Below the pieces are notes generated by a model. That model was not told the DNA's origin, made no database searches, and saw only the letters and a program-made list of their open reading frames with translations. From Porticoccaceae bacterium (GTDB taxonomy: Bacteria; Pseudomonadota; Gammaproteobacteria; Pseudomonadales; Porticoccaceae): a DNA stretch of 64,000 nucleotides. Positions 43,842-52,657 of the stretch are shown piece by piece. Location of the stretch: positions 1 to 64,000 of the forward strand of contig JAJFKC010000036.1 in NCBI GenBank assembly GCA_021773435.1. Direction: 5' to 3'. The translations under genes and the position numbers were made by a program. Numbering within the stretch: position 1 is the stretch's first letter; each line of letters starts with the position of its first letter.

Positions 43842-45683
43842 GTGTGTGGGATAGTTGGGGCAGTCGCTCAACGCAATGTGGTAGGTATTTTGCTGGAGGG
43901 TCTGCGGCGCCTGGAATATCGTGGCTATGACTCAGCCGGACTAGCCGTGCTCACCGAGGCCGCATCGATTACTTGCATAAAAAAAGCCGGTAAGGTCGCT
44001 GAGTTGGCTAATAATATTGACCAGACGGTCCCAGAGGGGCTATCAGGAAAATACGGTATCGCCCACACACGTTGGGCGACACATGGCGTTCCCACCGAAG
44101 TAAATGCTCACCCGCACCTGTCCTGCGATATAGCAGTCGTCCACAATGGCATCATTGAGAATCATGAGTTGCTTCGTACCGAGCTGGAGACCGAGGGTTA
44201 TCAATTCGTTTCGGCGACAGATTCAGAAGTCGTAGCCCACCTGATTCATTACTATCGAGCGAACACCAAAGATTTAAAAAATGCTGTGCAAAAAGCCGTG
44301 GCCCGACTCGAGGGTGCTTACGCTCTAGCGGTGCTCGATAGCAATGACTCCGAGCTATTGATCGGTACTCGCCACGGTAGTCCGCTGGTATTGGGGGTGG
44401 GTATAGAGGAAAACTTCCTGGCTTCCGACGCCCTTGCTCTAAGACAGGTTACCGATCGCTTTATCTATCTGGCTGAAGGTGACATGGCTGAAATTAGCGC
44501 CGGTCAATATCAAATTTTTGATGGTGATGGTCAAGTGGTAACGCGGCAGGTCGTGACATTAACCGACAGCGCCGACCAGGCGAACAAAGACGGCTATCGG
44601 CATTACATGCTCAAAGAAATTTATCAGCAGCCGGAGGTACTAAAGGCTACTTTGCAGGGTCGAATATCTGAGCGGCGCGTATTACCCGAGGCATTTGGTG
44701 AGGCCGCCCCCGAAATGCTACAACAGATAAAAAATGTCCATATCATCGCTTGCGGTACCAGCTTTCATGCGGGGCTAGTAGCTCGGTACTGGCTGGAAGA
44801 GTGGGCGGGTATAGCCTGTCAGGTCGAAGTGGCCAGCGAGTATCGATACCGCAGTGTGGTGGTACCGGATAATTGCCTGTTCGTGAGTATCTCTCAATCG
44901 GGCGAAACGGCCGACACGCTGGCCGCCCTAAAAACCGCTAAGCAGGCGGGTTATGTCGCTACCATGACCATTTGTAATGTCGCCAACAGCTCTGTGGTGC
45001 GGGGATCGGATCTTGCCGTCCTGACCCAGGCAGGGCCAGAGATCGGTGTGGCATCGACCAAGGCATTCACCACGCAACTGGTGGCCTTACAACTACTCTG
45101 TATCGCGCTGGCTCGTTATCGAGGTGGCATCGATAACGATAAAGAAGCAGTGCTAGTTGAAGCCTTGCATCAATTGCCGGAGTTATGCACTCAGGTGTTG
45201 GCTCTCGATGAGCAAATTGAACAAACCTTTGAATGTTTTGCCGATAAACACCATGCCCTGTTTCTCGGCCGAGGGGTGCAATACCCCATCGCTATGGAAG
45301 GTGCGCTCAAGCTCAAGGAGATTTCCTATATTCATGCCGAGGCCTACCCATCTGGTGAGCTTAAGCACGGGCCTTTAGCGTTGGTTGACGCGGATATGCC
45401 GGTGATTGCAGTGGCACCGAATAATGATTTACTGGAAAAATTAAAATCTAACCTTCATGAGGTTCAGGCCCGTGGCGGGCAGCTGTTTGTCTTTGCTGAT
45501 GCTGCGGGCGGTTTCACCTCTCAGGATAATGTCACGGTGCTGGAAATCCCACACGTACCGCCCAGCCTGGAAGCCATCATCTATACCTTGCCTCTGCAAT
45601 TGCTGTCCTATCACGTGGCGGTTTTAAAGGGCACTGATGTGGATCAGCCTAGAAACCTGGCCAAGTCGGTTACCGTCGAGTAG
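43842..45683 (+). CDS. glmS: Glutamine-fructose-6-phosphate aminotransferase (isomerizing)
   Basis: First enzyme of the hexosamine pathway. The initial Met is removed to expose nucleophilic Cys (start GTG then TGT, encoding M-C-G-I-V-G). The glutaminase domain has LRRLEYRGYDSAGLAV and GIAHTRWATHG; two SIS domains follow, with CGTSFHAGLVARYW and ISQSGETADTLAA; the C-terminus ends PRNLAKSVTVE, also the Tn7 target. Start behind AAGGGAG. 613 residues (E. coli 609). No glmS ribozyme is expected or seen. Confidence 0.98.
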   Translation: MCGIVGAVAQRNVVGILLEGLRRLEYRGYDSAGLAVLTEAASITCIKKAGKVAELANNIDQTVPEGLSGKYGIAHTRWATHGVPTEVNAHPHLSCDIAVVHNGIIENHELLRTELETEGYQFVSATDSEVVAHLIHYYRANTKDLKNAVQKAVARLEGAYALAVLDSNDSELLIGTRHGSPLVLGVGIEENFLASDALALRQVTDRFIYLAEGDMAEISAGQYQIFDGDGQVVTRQVVTLTDSADQANKDGYRHYMLKEIYQQPEVLKATLQGRISERRVLPEAFGEAAPEMLQQIKNVHIIACGTSFHAGLVARYWLEEWAGIACQVEVASEYRYRSVVVPDNCLFVSISQSGETADTLAALKTAKQAGYVATMTICNVANSSVVRGSDLAVLTQAGPEIGVASTKAFTTQLVALQLLCIALARYRGGIDNDKEAVLVEALHQLPELCTQVLALDEQIEQTFECFADKHHALFLGRGVQYPIAMEGALKLKEISYIHAEAYPSGELKHGPLALVDADMPVIAVAPNNDLLEKLKSNLHEVQARGGQLFVFADAAGGFTSQDNVTVLEIPHVPPSLEAIIYTLPLQLLSYHVAVLKGTDVDQPRNLAKSVTVE

Positions 45684-46399
45684 TCAGATCGGCTTATGAT
45701 GCCGGGCCTGCTGAACGCACCGTGCCGCAAAAAGTAGATCACCTGCTTGATAACAGCCGTATTTTTCATCATAAAAGGATGGGTGACCGGCAGGGTAATA
45801 TGATCCGCCATCCCGTCGAGCCGGGTATTTTCCACGGTCACTTTGCCATCGTCCTGGCTGGGTAGCAGGGTTGATAGAAACAGATTGATACTACGACTAC
45901 CGGCAATGATGCCCAGCTCAAAATTAGCCGGGCCGAGATTATTTGGCACACTGAACTCACCAGTGCCCAGCTGCATTCCCGCCGGGCCATTGAACCACTG
46001 GAAGCCGGGTATCTCTCCGAGGTGATCGACTACCTGGCTGCCTTTGTTAGGTGGCCCAAGCATCACCACACGGCCGAGCTTCTCAATTGGTTTTTGACTC
46101 AGGTATTGTCGAACCATGATCCCGCCCATTGAATGGGTAACAAAATGGATCTGTTTCGAATCCGGGGGACACTGGGCGAGGCCTCCGTTTATCGCATCAT
46201 CGGCCAATTTGTTGATAGCGTGTTCGGTGGACGAGTAACGGTAGTTAACCGCCGTGAACTGAGTCCTTTCCAGTGCGTTAGTAAGGCTCGTCATGGAAGC
46301 ATCGGTTCTGGCCAGGCCGTGCAGTAAAATGACGCAATCAAGAGCCTTGACCGGCAGAGAAATTACCAGGGCAAGCAGCAGGCAGCAGTGCTGATTCAT
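45644..46399 (-). CDS. Exported lipase / alpha-beta hydrolase
   Basis: A 251-residue predicted periplasmic hydrolase: signal peptide (MNQHCCLLLALVISLPVKA), oxyanion segment ILLHGLARTDASM, and nucleophile elbow THSMGGIMVRQYL (Ser near residue 91). VVMLGPPNKGSQVVDHL is typical of the small triacylglycerol-lipase/acetyltransferase-like group that contains PGAP1-type hydrolases. The reading frame does not stop until inside glmS, so its last ~20 residues (through STVTDLARFLG) are antisense to the glmS 3' end. That tail is probably not functional protein. Substrate unknown. Confidence 0.82.
   Translation of the reverse strand: MNQHCCLLLALVISLPVKALDCVILLHGLARTDASMTSLTNALERTQFTAVNYRYSSTEHAINKLADDAINGGLAQCPPDSKQIHFVTHSMGGIMVRQYLSQKPIEKLGRVVMLGPPNKGSQVVDHLGEIPGFQWFNGPAGMQLGTGEFSVPNNLGPANFELGIIAGSRSINLFLSTLLPSQDDGKVTVENTRLDGMADHITLPVTHPFMMKNTAVIKQVIYFLRHGAFSRPGIISRSDYSTVTDLARFLG
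45648..45710 (+). other. attTn7: attTn7 (unoccupied Tn7 target)
   Basis: The 3' end of glmS encoding PRNLAKSVTVE is the segment bound by TnsD in Tn7-type transposition, and insertion would normally fall about 25 bp after the glmS stop (near 45708). No Tn7 ends or tns genes follow, so the site is empty. Insertion here would interrupt the C-terminal codons of the lipase frame on the opposite strand. Confidence 0.75.
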
Positions 46400-46441
46400 A
46401 AAATATCGAACCGAGTATGTTTGATGATCGGCTAGTGGAAG

Positions 46442-47290
46442 TTATTTAACCCGCAAGCTTTGCAGATTTTCCTGCAATTTCTGCAGGTGCTCCTGCAAGT
46501 CCGGGCCTTTTTGCTGGGCAACGCCGATGGCGAGCACATCGATAACCACCAGGTGGGCAATGCGTGAAGATAGGGGTGTGTATATCTGCGTATCCTCCTC
46601 AACGTCAACAGCGATGGGTATGGTTGCCGCCGCTGCAACAGGGGAGTTACTAGGTGCCAGGGCCACGACAATAGCGCCGCTATTTTTCACCAGCTCGATG
46701 GAATCCAGGATGGCCTGGGTGCGTCCGGACTGGGAAAACGCGACCACCACGTCTCGGGGGCCTAGAGACGTAGCGGACATATTCTGCAAATGGGGATCCG
46801 AGTAGGCAGCGGTGGCTAATTGAAGGCGGAAAAAGCGATGCTGGGCATCAAAGGCGACCGCAGCCGAGGCGCCAAAACCATAGAATTCCACGCGGGTTGC
46901 CGCACACAGCGCTTTTACGGCGTCGTCCAGCATATCCAGGTCGAGGTGATCGCGAACACTGAGCAAGGTATCAACGGTTGAATCAAAGGCTTTAAATGTA
47001 CATTCCGCCAACGAGTCGGTATCGGTGATGGCGATTTGTCCGTAACTGGGGCTAGCGGCAAGTTGCTGCGCCAGCGCTAGTTTGAATTCGAGAAAGCCGT
47101 TGCAGCCGACAGCTCGACAAAAGCGAATAACGGTGGGTTCGCTGACCAGGGCGAGCCTGGCCAGATCGACAATTCGCATGCGAATCACTTCGGCCGGGCG
47201 GGACAATATAAACTCCGCAACCTTGCGTTCGGAGCGTCGCATGTCGGGCATTTCATTGCTGATGGTCTGGGTAAGCTCGGCCGGTTTCAC
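46442..47290 (-). CDS. hexR: MurR/RpiR family regulator, HexR-like
   Basis: HTH plus SIS-domain repressor. RRSERKVAEFILSRPAEVIRM opens the HTH_6 domain, with LVSEPTVIRFCRAVG as the recognition helix; the SIS domain carries EFYGFGASAAVAFDAQHRFFR and EDTQIYTPLSSRIAHLVVIDVLAIG, both close to HexR. HexR senses KDPG and controls Entner-Doudoroff and central carbon genes. Here zwf, edd and eda are not adjacent, so the target genes are elsewhere. I chose GTG at 47290 behind GTGGA because it matches the family N-terminus; TTG at 47338 is an alternative. Divergent from uvrD. Confidence 0.85.
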   Translation of the reverse strand: MKPAELTQTISNEMPDMRRSERKVAEFILSRPAEVIRMRIVDLARLALVSEPTVIRFCRAVGCNGFLEFKLALAQQLAASPSYGQIAITDTDSLAECTFKAFDSTVDTLLSVRDHLDLDMLDDAVKALCAATRVEFYGFGASAAVAFDAQHRFFRLQLATAAYSDPHLQNMSATSLGPRDVVVAFSQSGRTQAILDSIELVKNSGAIVVALAPSNSPVAAAATIPIAVDVEEDTQIYTPLSSRIAHLVVIDVLAIGVAQQKGPDLQEHLQKLQENLQSLRVK

Positions 47291-47396
47291 AGGGGCATCC
47301 ACAAAAATGTGGGTGAATTGTAAATAATTTACCTGCAAAGAGCATCGACTGATTGACCGCTGTGGTCAGGTTCAATTCTGCTAGAATTCTGCACCT

Positions 47397-49565
47397 ATGG
47401 ATATCACCTCAATTATCGACCCGCTTAATAGCGCCCAGCGCGATGCGGTGACCGGAACCACCGGCCACATGCTGGTACTGGCGGGCGCGGGCAGCGGCAA
47501 AACAAGGGTATTGGTGCATCGTATCGCCTGGCTGGCGCAGGTAGAAGGCATATCACTAAACGAAATTCTGGCCGTGACATTTACCAACAAAGCCGCCCGG
47601 GAGATGCGCGAGCGCATTTACGATTTACTCGGTCAGGCACCACGCAGTATGTGGGTGGGTACCTTTCACGGCCTTGCTCACCGACTGCTGAAAATGCACT
47701 GGCAGGATGCTGGGCTGAGTCAAACTTTTCAGGTGCTCGATGCGGATGATCAGCTAAGACTGATAAAAAGGGTCTATAAAAACCTGAATATTGACAGTGA
47801 TCGCTGGCCACCCCGTCAAGCGCAGTGGTATATCAACGAGCAAAAAGATGAAGGTTTGCGTGCGAGACATCTCCAGCAAAGCGATGATCAATTTGCCGCG
47901 ACAATGCTGCAGGTTTATCAGGCTTACGAAGAGGCCTGCGAACGTGCCGGTGTGGTCGATTTTGCCGAACTGCTGCTGCGAGCCCACGAGCTGTGGCTGA
48001 ACAAGCCGGAAATACTAGCCCATTATCAGCGGCGTTTTAAACATATCCTGGTTGATGAGTTTCAGGATACCAACGCGATTCAATATGCCTGGCTGTGCAT
48101 GCTGGCGGGCGATAAAGCGGTGGTTACCGCAGTGGGTGACGATGACCAGTCCATCTATGGTTGGCGGGGCGCCCGCATCGAGAATATTCAGGATTTCAGC
48201 CGGGACTTCAAACATGCCCGTACCGTCAAGCTGGAGCAAAATTACCGATCCACCGGCACGATTCTCAATGCCGCGAATGCGGTTATTGAACGGAACGCCG
48301 AACGGCTGGGCAAAAATTTGTGGACGGAAGCTGGCGATGGGGAGCTGATTTCGCTCTATGCCGGTTTTAACGAGCAGGACGAAGCGCGTTTTATTGGTGA
48401 TCGAATTCAGGATTGGCTGAGCAGTGGTAATTTGCGTAGCGAGGTCGGCATCTTATATCGCTCCAATGCCCAGTCGCGGGTATTGGAAGAAGCGTTGTTG
48501 CGCCTACAGATACCCTATCGTATTTACGGTGGCCACCGTTTTTATGAGCGGGCTGAAATCAAAAATGCGATGGGCTATTTGCGACTGATCATGAACCGTA
48601 ATGATGACACTGCCATGGAGCGCGTCATCAACACACCTAATCGCGGTATTGGCGATAAAACCGTGCAACGTCTGCGAGAGTTGGCCCGGGCCGAGGGTGT
48701 GTCTCTGTGGCAGGCGGCAGAACAGCTCAAACCAGAGCTGCCTGGCCGTGCTGCCAACGCCGTGCAAAGCTTTCTGGATTTAATTAATGGTTTGCCCGAG
48801 GAAGACAGCGACCAGTGTTTGCATGAACTCACCGAGCGGGTGCTTAAGGCATCTGGCTTGATCGATTTCCACGGGCGGGAAAAAGGTGAGCGAGGCCAGA
48901 CCCGGGTCGAGAACCTGGGCGAGCTGGTCACCGCTTGTAAAGCCTTTGAACCGGAAGACGAAGATCAATCGACGCTGCGACAGTTTATCGATAGCGCTGC
49001 CCTGGATGCCGGCGAGCGCCAGGCCGATGCCGATGAAGATGCCATTCAGCTGATGACTTTGCACTCAGCGAAAGGTCTCGAGTTTCCCCTGGTGTTTCTG
49101 GCTGGCGTAGAGGAAAACTTGTTTCCCCATAAAATGTCGGTGGAAGAACCAGGTCGCCTCGAAGAGGAGCGACGGCTGTGTTATGTGGGAATTACTCGGG
49201 CCATGAAGAAGCTCTATATCACCTTTGCCGAAGCACGGCAGTTGTATGGCACGGAAAATTTTAATCCGGTGTCCCGGTTTGTGCGTGATATACCCACCGA
49301 GCTAATCCAAGAGGTGCGTTTATCAGCCAGCGTCAGTCGGCCGACCAGTTATAGTAAAAGCGCTTATGGAAACAAATCGGGCTCTTTGGCTGAGCCAGCG
49401 GTAGGTGGACTTGATCTTGGTCAGCGGGTACAGCACGGGGTATTTGGCGAAGGTGTGGTGCTAAATTTTGAGGGCAATGGCCCCCATGCCCGGGTGCAGG
49501 TTAATTTTGATCAGGAAGGTGCCAAGTGGCTGGTTCTGCAATATGCAAAACTGGCCGCGTTGTAA
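47397..49565 (+). CDS. uvrD: ATP-dependent DNA helicase II (UvrD)
   Basis: SF1A helicase (722 residues; E. coli 720) for nucleotide-excision and mismatch repair. Motif I is LAGAGSGKTRVLVHRIAWL, Ia AVTFTNKAAREMRER, II ILVDEFQDTN, III GDDDQSIYGWRGA, IV LEQNYRST, V LMTLHSAKGLEFPLVFL, VI RLCYVGITRAMKKLY. The QWYINEQKDEGLRARHL insertion is UvrD-specific and separates it from Rep. The C-terminal Tudor-like domain binds RNA polymerase or MutL (GQRVQHGVFGEGVVLNFEG). Divergent from hexR across about 100 bp. Confidence 0.97.
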   Translation: MDITSIIDPLNSAQRDAVTGTTGHMLVLAGAGSGKTRVLVHRIAWLAQVEGISLNEILAVTFTNKAAREMRERIYDLLGQAPRSMWVGTFHGLAHRLLKMHWQDAGLSQTFQVLDADDQLRLIKRVYKNLNIDSDRWPPRQAQWYINEQKDEGLRARHLQQSDDQFAATMLQVYQAYEEACERAGVVDFAELLLRAHELWLNKPEILAHYQRRFKHILVDEFQDTNAIQYAWLCMLAGDKAVVTAVGDDDQSIYGWRGARIENIQDFSRDFKHARTVKLEQNYRSTGTILNAANAVIERNAERLGKNLWTEAGDGELISLYAGFNEQDEARFIGDRIQDWLSSGNLRSEVGILYRSNAQSRVLEEALLRLQIPYRIYGGHRFYERAEIKNAMGYLRLIMNRNDDTAMERVINTPNRGIGDKTVQRLRELARAEGVSLWQAAEQLKPELPGRAANAVQSFLDLINGLPEEDSDQCLHELTERVLKASGLIDFHGREKGERGQTRVENLGELVTACKAFEPEDEDQSTLRQFIDSAALDAGERQADADEDAIQLMTLHSAKGLEFPLVFLAGVEENLFPHKMSVEEPGRLEEERRLCYVGITRAMKKLYITFAEARQLYGTENFNPVSRFVRDIPTELIQEVRLSASVSRPTSYSKSAYGNKSGSLAEPAVGGLDLGQRVQHGVFGEGVVLNFEGNGPHARVQVNFDQEGAKWLVLQYAKLAAL

Positions 49566-49629
49566 GCTAAAAATTAGCGTCGTGACTAGTGAGTTAAGGC
49601 GAGAAAATTAACGAGACAAAGGAAATGGA

Positions 49630-50760
49630 ATGATTAAGAAGTGGAGGGTTGCGGCTATCACAGTATTGCTGATCACTGCCTGTGGCGACAATTCTGTGGA
49701 AGGCCAGCAGGCCTTGAGTCAGCAAGAAGTCGCTGGCGGTAGCGGCGATACCTCTCTTGAGCAAAAGCAATTCAAATGGAAAATGGTTACCACCTGGCCG
49801 AAAAACTTTCCCGGTTTGGGGACCGCCGCGGAACATTTCTCGGAGCAAGTCGAACGCATGAGCAAAGGCCGACTAATCGTCAAAGTTTTTGGTGCAGGGC
49901 AACTGGTACCGGCCCTTGAAGTGTTTGATGCCGTGTCTCAGGGCACTGTAGAAATGGGCCACGGGGCCGCCTACTACTGGAAGGGCAAGGTGCCATCATC
50001 GGTGTTTTTTACCTCGGCACCGTTCGGTCTCAATGCTCAGGAAATGAACGGCTGGTTGCATTATGGCGGCGGCCTTGAACTGTGGCGAGAGGCCTATGCG
50101 CCGTTTAATCTGCGGCCATTTGCCGGCGGCAATACCGGGGTGCAAATGGCCGGTTGGTTTAATCGGGAAATTAACAGCCTGGATGATATCAAGGGTTTGA
50201 AGATGCGCATCCCGGGTCTGGGCGGCGAGGTTATTATTCGCGCTGGGGGCGAGTCGGTGACTATTCCCGGTGGCGAGCTGTATACCGCCTTGCAGACCGG
50301 CGTGATCGATGCCACCGAATGGGTCGGGCCATACAACGATCTGGCGTTTGGCTTTCATCAAATCGCCAAATATTATTATTACCCCGGTTGGCAGGAAACC
50401 GGCCCGGCGCTGGAGCTGATAATTAACCAGACGGCATGGGATTCTCTGCCCGATGACTTGCAAGCTATCGTTGAGGCCGCGGCACGTGCCAGCAATCAGG
50501 ATATGCTGGATGAATACACGGCACGTAATAATGCCGCGCTGGTGACTCTTGTCGAAGAGCATGATGTGCAGTTACGGGTTTTGCCCGACGATGTGCTAAT
50601 CGAGCTGCATCGACTTTCTGATCAAGTGCTGGCTGACTTGATCGCGAAAGACCCAATGGCTAAGCGGGTCTACGCGTCGCAAAAAGCCTTTCAGGATCAA
50701 GTTAGTGATTACCACAAAATTTCAGAAGAGGCCTATTATCGTGCTCGGCGATTGCGCTAA
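49630..50760 (+). CDS. TRAP transporter receptor protein, DctP family (orphan)
   Basis: Periplasmic substrate-binding lipoprotein or secreted receptor of 376 residues; the signal ends LLITAC-GD (lipobox-like). MVTTWPKNFPGLGTAAEHF, GAGQLVPALEVFDAVSQGTVEMGHGAAYYW and GNTGVQMAGWFNREINSLDDIKGLKMRIPGLGGE (parts: NTGVQMAGWFNREI, KMRIPGLGGEV) resemble the 2-oxo-acid and Ca-lactate receptors TakP and TtTRAP. ATEWVGPYNDLAFGF is further support. No permease gene is adjacent; DctQM lie 36 kb away at 11.4-13.3 kb and may be its partners. Confidence 0.9.
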   Translation: MIKKWRVAAITVLLITACGDNSVEGQQALSQQEVAGGSGDTSLEQKQFKWKMVTTWPKNFPGLGTAAEHFSEQVERMSKGRLIVKVFGAGQLVPALEVFDAVSQGTVEMGHGAAYYWKGKVPSSVFFTSAPFGLNAQEMNGWLHYGGGLELWREAYAPFNLRPFAGGNTGVQMAGWFNREINSLDDIKGLKMRIPGLGGEVIIRAGGESVTIPGGELYTALQTGVIDATEWVGPYNDLAFGFHQIAKYYYYPGWQETGPALELIINQTAWDSLPDDLQAIVEAAARASNQDMLDEYTARNNAALVTLVEEHDVQLRVLPDDVLIELHRLSDQVLADLIAKDPMAKRVYASQKAFQDQVSDYHKISEEAYYRARRLR

Positions 50761-50761
50761 T

Positions 50762-50794
50762 CGAAGCGATACCGAAGCGATACCGAAGCAATAG
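50762..50794. repeat. 11-bp tandem repeat, three copies
   Basis: CGAAGCGATAC (50762-50772), CGAAGCGATAC (50773-50783), CGAAGCAATAG (50784-50794), between the convergent TRAP receptor and VOC genes. The first two copies are identical. Confidence 0.88.
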
Positions 50795-50810
50795 TACTTT
50801 CTACTAAACC

Positions 50811-51311
50811 TCAGGTGCCGTGCGAAGCGCGATGAGCCTTAACCACATCCAGCGCAGGCAACTGAATAAGTTCGATCATGACGCCGTCGGGGTCTTCAAA
50901 AATAATAGCCTTAATGGAGCCATAACCCTTCAGCTCTAGGTCGACCGGTTCCTCGTAAAATTCGATACCTTCGCCGGACAAGCGTTTGTGAGTATCGACC
51001 AGTTGCTCGCCGGTGACTTCAAAAGAGAGCAGAAACACGCCGGGATCACCCGGCCGCTTAGGCCCTGTTTGGGTCTGTGCCGGTGGGTCAAACTCGATTA
51101 ATTCCACCTCGCCAATCATACTGGCACCCTGTTGCAATATCACCGAGCGGCCAACGGTGCCGGGCTTAAGCTTGAGCAACTTTTCGGTAATGGTGCCGGT
51201 GAGCGGCATATCGAGGGTCTTGTGAAAGCCCAGATATCTTTCGTAGAAAGCGACGGATCTGTCGAGATCACTTACCGTTAATGCGACATGATGTATTTCG
51301 CTGATGGCCAT
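50811..51311 (-). CDS. VOC family (glyoxalase-like) protein
   Basis: A 166-residue protein with two beta-alpha-beta-beta-beta modules: [25 protein letters not shown] at the start (metal His in HHVALTV) and [13 protein letters not shown] near the end (metal Glu). In between, [11 protein letters not shown] and [13 protein letters not shown] fit the vicinal-oxygen-chelate fold. Substrate unknown; many relatives are lactoylglutathione lyase-like or dioxygenase-like. It is followed by a GlxA-type regulator gene on the same strand, upstream of it. Confidence 0.88.
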   Translation of the reverse strand: MAISEIHHVALTVSDLDRSVAFYERYLGFHKTLDMPLTGTITEKLLKLKPGTVGRSVILQQGASMIGEVELIEFDPPAQTQTGPKRPGDPGVFLLSFEVTGEQLVDTHKRLSGEGIEFYEEPVDLELKGYGSIKAIIFEDPDGVMIELIQLPALDVVKAHRASHGT

Positions 51312-51374
51312 AGTGGCTCCTCTTATGCATAGTTGGAGTCTATTAGTGTAGCCGGTTTATTGCCGATTTCAGGT

Positions 51375-52385
51375 TCAGGGGGTACTAAACATTTTTGCCC
51401 GGACGGTTTCCCGATACACGCCAGGGGTAGTGTTGAAGTGGCGTCGGAACAGTTTGGTGAGATGGGCGACATCCTGATAGCCGCAGCGATTGGCGATTTC
51501 GGCAATGGTCAGGTTCGTGCTCTGGAGTAAATCGCGAATATTATTCAGGCGTAACAACTGTAAATAATCCAGCGGTGCTTTGCCCAGAGCGTTTTTGAAG
51601 CGGCGATTGAGAGTACGGACACTCATACCGAACTGCTTGGCTAGCGTGGTCATTGCGACTGGTTTGCTGAAATTATCCTGCATCCATATTTGCACCTGCA
51701 AAATATCTTCGTCCGGATGTTGCCCGGCATCCCCCGAGTAAAATTTATCCGGTTCAAAAGAATGGCGTATTTCATGGAAGAAATTGCGCTGCACTAGATT
51801 AGCGACGGTTGTTCCGTACCAGCGAAACACCAGGTTGACCATTAATTCCGCCAGGGAGTTAATGCTGGCGGCGCAATATAGATTGTCCGCCTGGGTAATA
51901 AAATACTGCCGCTTTAAATCGACCTTGGGATAGTCGCGTTGAAACTGATCGAAATAATGCCAGTGAGTCGTTGCGGCTTTGCCATCTAATAAGCCCGCCT
52001 CCGCCAGATAACAGCAGCCAGTGCCCACCGCGCTAATCGTGCTGCCGAGCAGGTGTTGTTGCACCAACCAGGGCAGATAGGCCCAATGTGAATTGATGAT
52101 CGGCCTAGGGTTGCGCCATAGTCCGGGAATATGAATGAGGTCGCACTCGCCAATTTCTTCCAACCCGGCGGAAGGCGCAAATTCAAAGCCCGAAGATGTT
52201 ATGACCGGCTCTCCGCTAATAGAAACACTTTGTATATCGATTTGCCGAGCCTGTCGGTTTTGCCCGCGGGCAGCGCCTTCAGCCGTCGAGAGGATTTCGA
52301 CAGGTAGCGTCGCGCTGGTGGCCAGGATATTTTCACTTAATAAAATAACCACCCGATAGGGTTTCATGGTGCCAGGCTTGTTCAT
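51375..52385 (-). CDS. GlxA-type AraC family transcriptional regulator
   Basis: DJ-1/PfpI-like N-terminal domain (VVILLSENILATSATLPVEIL near residues 10-30; LIHIPGLWRNP; AVGTGCCYLAEAGLLDG) fused to an AraC-type double helix-turn-helix (MTTLAKQFGMSVRTLNRRFKNALGKAPLDYLQ and IAEIANRCGYQDVAHLTKLFRRHFNTTPGVYRE, given in part). Ligand unknown. I chose ATG at 52385 behind GGAGGA; TTG at 52400 is rejected. 336 residues. The adjacent VOC gene (63 bases downstream) may be in its operon. Upstream lie three 14-bp repeats that could hold its operator. Confidence 0.91.
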   Translation of the reverse strand: MNKPGTMKPYRVVILLSENILATSATLPVEILSTAEGAARGQNRQARQIDIQSVSISGEPVITSSGFEFAPSAGLEEIGECDLIHIPGLWRNPRPIINSHWAYLPWLVQQHLLGSTISAVGTGCCYLAEAGLLDGKAATTHWHYFDQFQRDYPKVDLKRQYFITQADNLYCAASINSLAELMVNLVFRWYGTTVANLVQRNFFHEIRHSFEPDKFYSGDAGQHPDEDILQVQIWMQDNFSKPVAMTTLAKQFGMSVRTLNRRFKNALGKAPLDYLQLLRLNNIRDLLQSTNLTIAEIANRCGYQDVAHLTKLFRRHFNTTPGVYRETVRAKMFSTP

Positions 52386-52405
52386 ATCAGCTTCCTCCAA
52401 CCAGC

Positions 52406-52447
52406 GTTCTGGTGCCTACCTTTTGGTGCCTGTGTTCTGGTGAAAGA
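52406..52447. repeat. 14-bp tandem repeat, three copies, upstream of the glxA-type gene
   Basis: GTTCTGGTGCCTAC (52406-52419), CTTTTGGTGCCTGT (52420-52433) and GTTCTGGTGAAAGA (52434-52447), sharing TTNTGGTG. They start 21 bases before the regulator gene's ATG, in the divergent gap to fabY. Confidence 0.8.
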
Positions 52448-52657
52448 CGGTTGTTACAGAGCGAGTCACCGCAGTCAATTTATTTCAGTCTTTTAAGTCA
52501 TGTTTTGCGTCAGAAAGATCTTTCATTACTTCCATAAATGGCCAGAACACCCTATTATTTGGCTAAACTGCCCATTAAGCAAGGTGTAGTCCGCGCTTAG
52601 ACTGCGGAATATAAAATAACTAACCTATAAAAAATATCCAGAGGCAAGTCAATAATC

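Noticed and set aside
50481-50490. GGCACGTGCC palindrome
   Set aside because: Shares only CACGTG with parS; flanks do not match.
49996-50562. 188-codon antisense frame in the TRAP receptor gene
   Set aside because: Lies wholly inside a confident CDS with no recognizable domain.
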